DNA of 5,969 bases, from contig JACWAG010000252.1 in the NCBI GenBank assembly GCA_014874425.1, positions 1-5,969 on the forward strand, read 5' to 3'. The stretch comes from Syntrophaceae bacterium (GTDB taxonomy: Bacteria; Desulfobacterota; Desulfomonilia; Desulfomonilales; Desulfomonilaceae). Below the pieces are notes generated by a model, which worked only from the letters and a program-made list of their open reading frames with translations, ran no database searches and was not told the DNA's origin. The translations under genes were made by a program, and so were the position numbers. This document shows, piece by piece, positions 5,510 through 5,969 of this stretch (its first letter is position 1; each line of letters begins with the position of its first letter).

Positions 5510-5969
5510 GTTTCGTGCTGGGCCATTCTCGTCAAAAGTTTTACACCTCGTTCAAGGCTGGGAACTGTCATTGCCCGGCCCTGTTCTTTTATCTGGGCTT
5601 CAACATCGTTCGCTTGTGGACCGTAAACCCATACTATGACAGGTTTTGGAACCTCCAGCGACAATTTCTGGATCTCTTCCACGGCACTGAAATAGCGCTG
5701 ATTCTTGGGATCCAAGCCCAGAGCAAGGCAAATAACACCGTCTACATTGGGATCGTTCAGGACATCTCTGATCGCAATCCTGTATACTTTCTGCATGCCA
5801 TTTTTCATCAAGGCCGGCCAGATATCCATGGGATTACCCACAGGCATCCATGGTGGAGATAGCTCTTGTACGGTTTTCAGCGAATTGTCCGACAATTTGG
5901 CGGGCTCCAGTCCCCAAACGTGCATAGCATCCAGGAGCATGATTCCTCCCGCCCCAGTCAGAGTAACCA
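5488..5969 (-). CDS. ADP-forming acyl-CoA synthetase, CoA-ligase domain (5' end beyond window)
   Basis: 159 codons of the C-terminal part of an acetyl/acyl-CoA synthetase (ADP-forming) alpha-type subunit, which interconverts acyl-CoA + ADP + Pi and acid + ATP + CoA in anaerobes. The frame is open to the right edge, where it reads VTLTGAGGIMLLDAM, the glycine-rich start of the second succinyl-CoA-ligase-like domain. Further landmarks are PPWMPVGNPMDIWPA (the family's GNP-x-D motif), DPNVDGVICLALG, KPVIVWVYG and the terminal VPSLERGVKLLTRMAQ. The CoA-binding domain and catalytic histidine lie outside the window. The stop at 5488 comes where separate alpha subunits end. In fused proteins an ATP-grasp domain would follow, and a possible scrap of one does. 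The gene runs toward the ATPase remains on the same strand, 228 bases away. The visible part has no lesion, but whether the whole protein is intact cannot be judged. Confidence 0.87.
   Translation of the reverse strand, partial: VTLTGAGGIMLLDAMHVWGLEPAKLSDNSLKTVQELSPPWMPVGNPMDIWPALMKNGMQKVYRIAIRDVLNDPNVDGVICLALGLDPKNQRYFSAVEEIQKLSLEVPKPVIVWVYGPQANDVEAQIKEQGRAMTVPSLERGVKLLTRMAQHETWRRNNE

Overview
The window looks like chromosomal DNA from a strict or facultative anaerobe, most plausibly a Desulfobacterota (former deltaproteobacterial) or syntrophic relative. This is an inference from gene content: a CGGC-domain protein, a cysteine-rich polyferredoxin with a winged-helix-like N-terminus, an ADP-forming acyl-CoA synthetase and a PMR1/PacL-type cation ATPase. 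No rRNA, tRNA, CRISPR array or transposase gene was found.

Layout from left to right. A small intact CGGC-domain gene (76-420, +) is followed after 50 bases by a wrecked catalase (471-1118, +). The catalase keeps its ribosome binding site, but its start codon reads ATA and it has lost two large internal blocks and its C-terminus. An intact 425-residue Fe-S protein (1107-2384, -) converges on it. About 450 bases of AT-rich DNA then lead to a 75-residue secreted protein (2835-3062, +), which sits between the arms of a 26-bp inverted repeat (2774-2799 and 3097-3122, 24 of 26 positions paired). On the minus strand lie three frame-shifted pieces of one P-type cation ATPase (C-terminal 3287-3766, core 3744-5089, N-terminal 5077-5259). 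A possible ATP-grasp scrap (5294-5509) and the C-terminal part of an ADP-forming acyl-CoA synthetase subunit, which runs off the right edge (5488-5969), complete the window.

The main message is clustered gene decay. The catalase lacks its catalytic-histidine region but keeps the heme-ligand tyrosine. The ATPase lacks TM1-TM2 and also the hinge and TM5-TM6, but keeps the phosphorylation aspartate. In both genes the surviving pieces still match their families well, so they were lost by large excisions more than by gradual point mutation. The Fe-S protein between them and the CGGC gene beside them look intact. If the assembly is right, this lineage has recently given up a peroxide-detoxifying enzyme and a cation pump. 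No new multi-gene system is evident. The least explained structure is the inverted repeat around the small secreted-protein gene.
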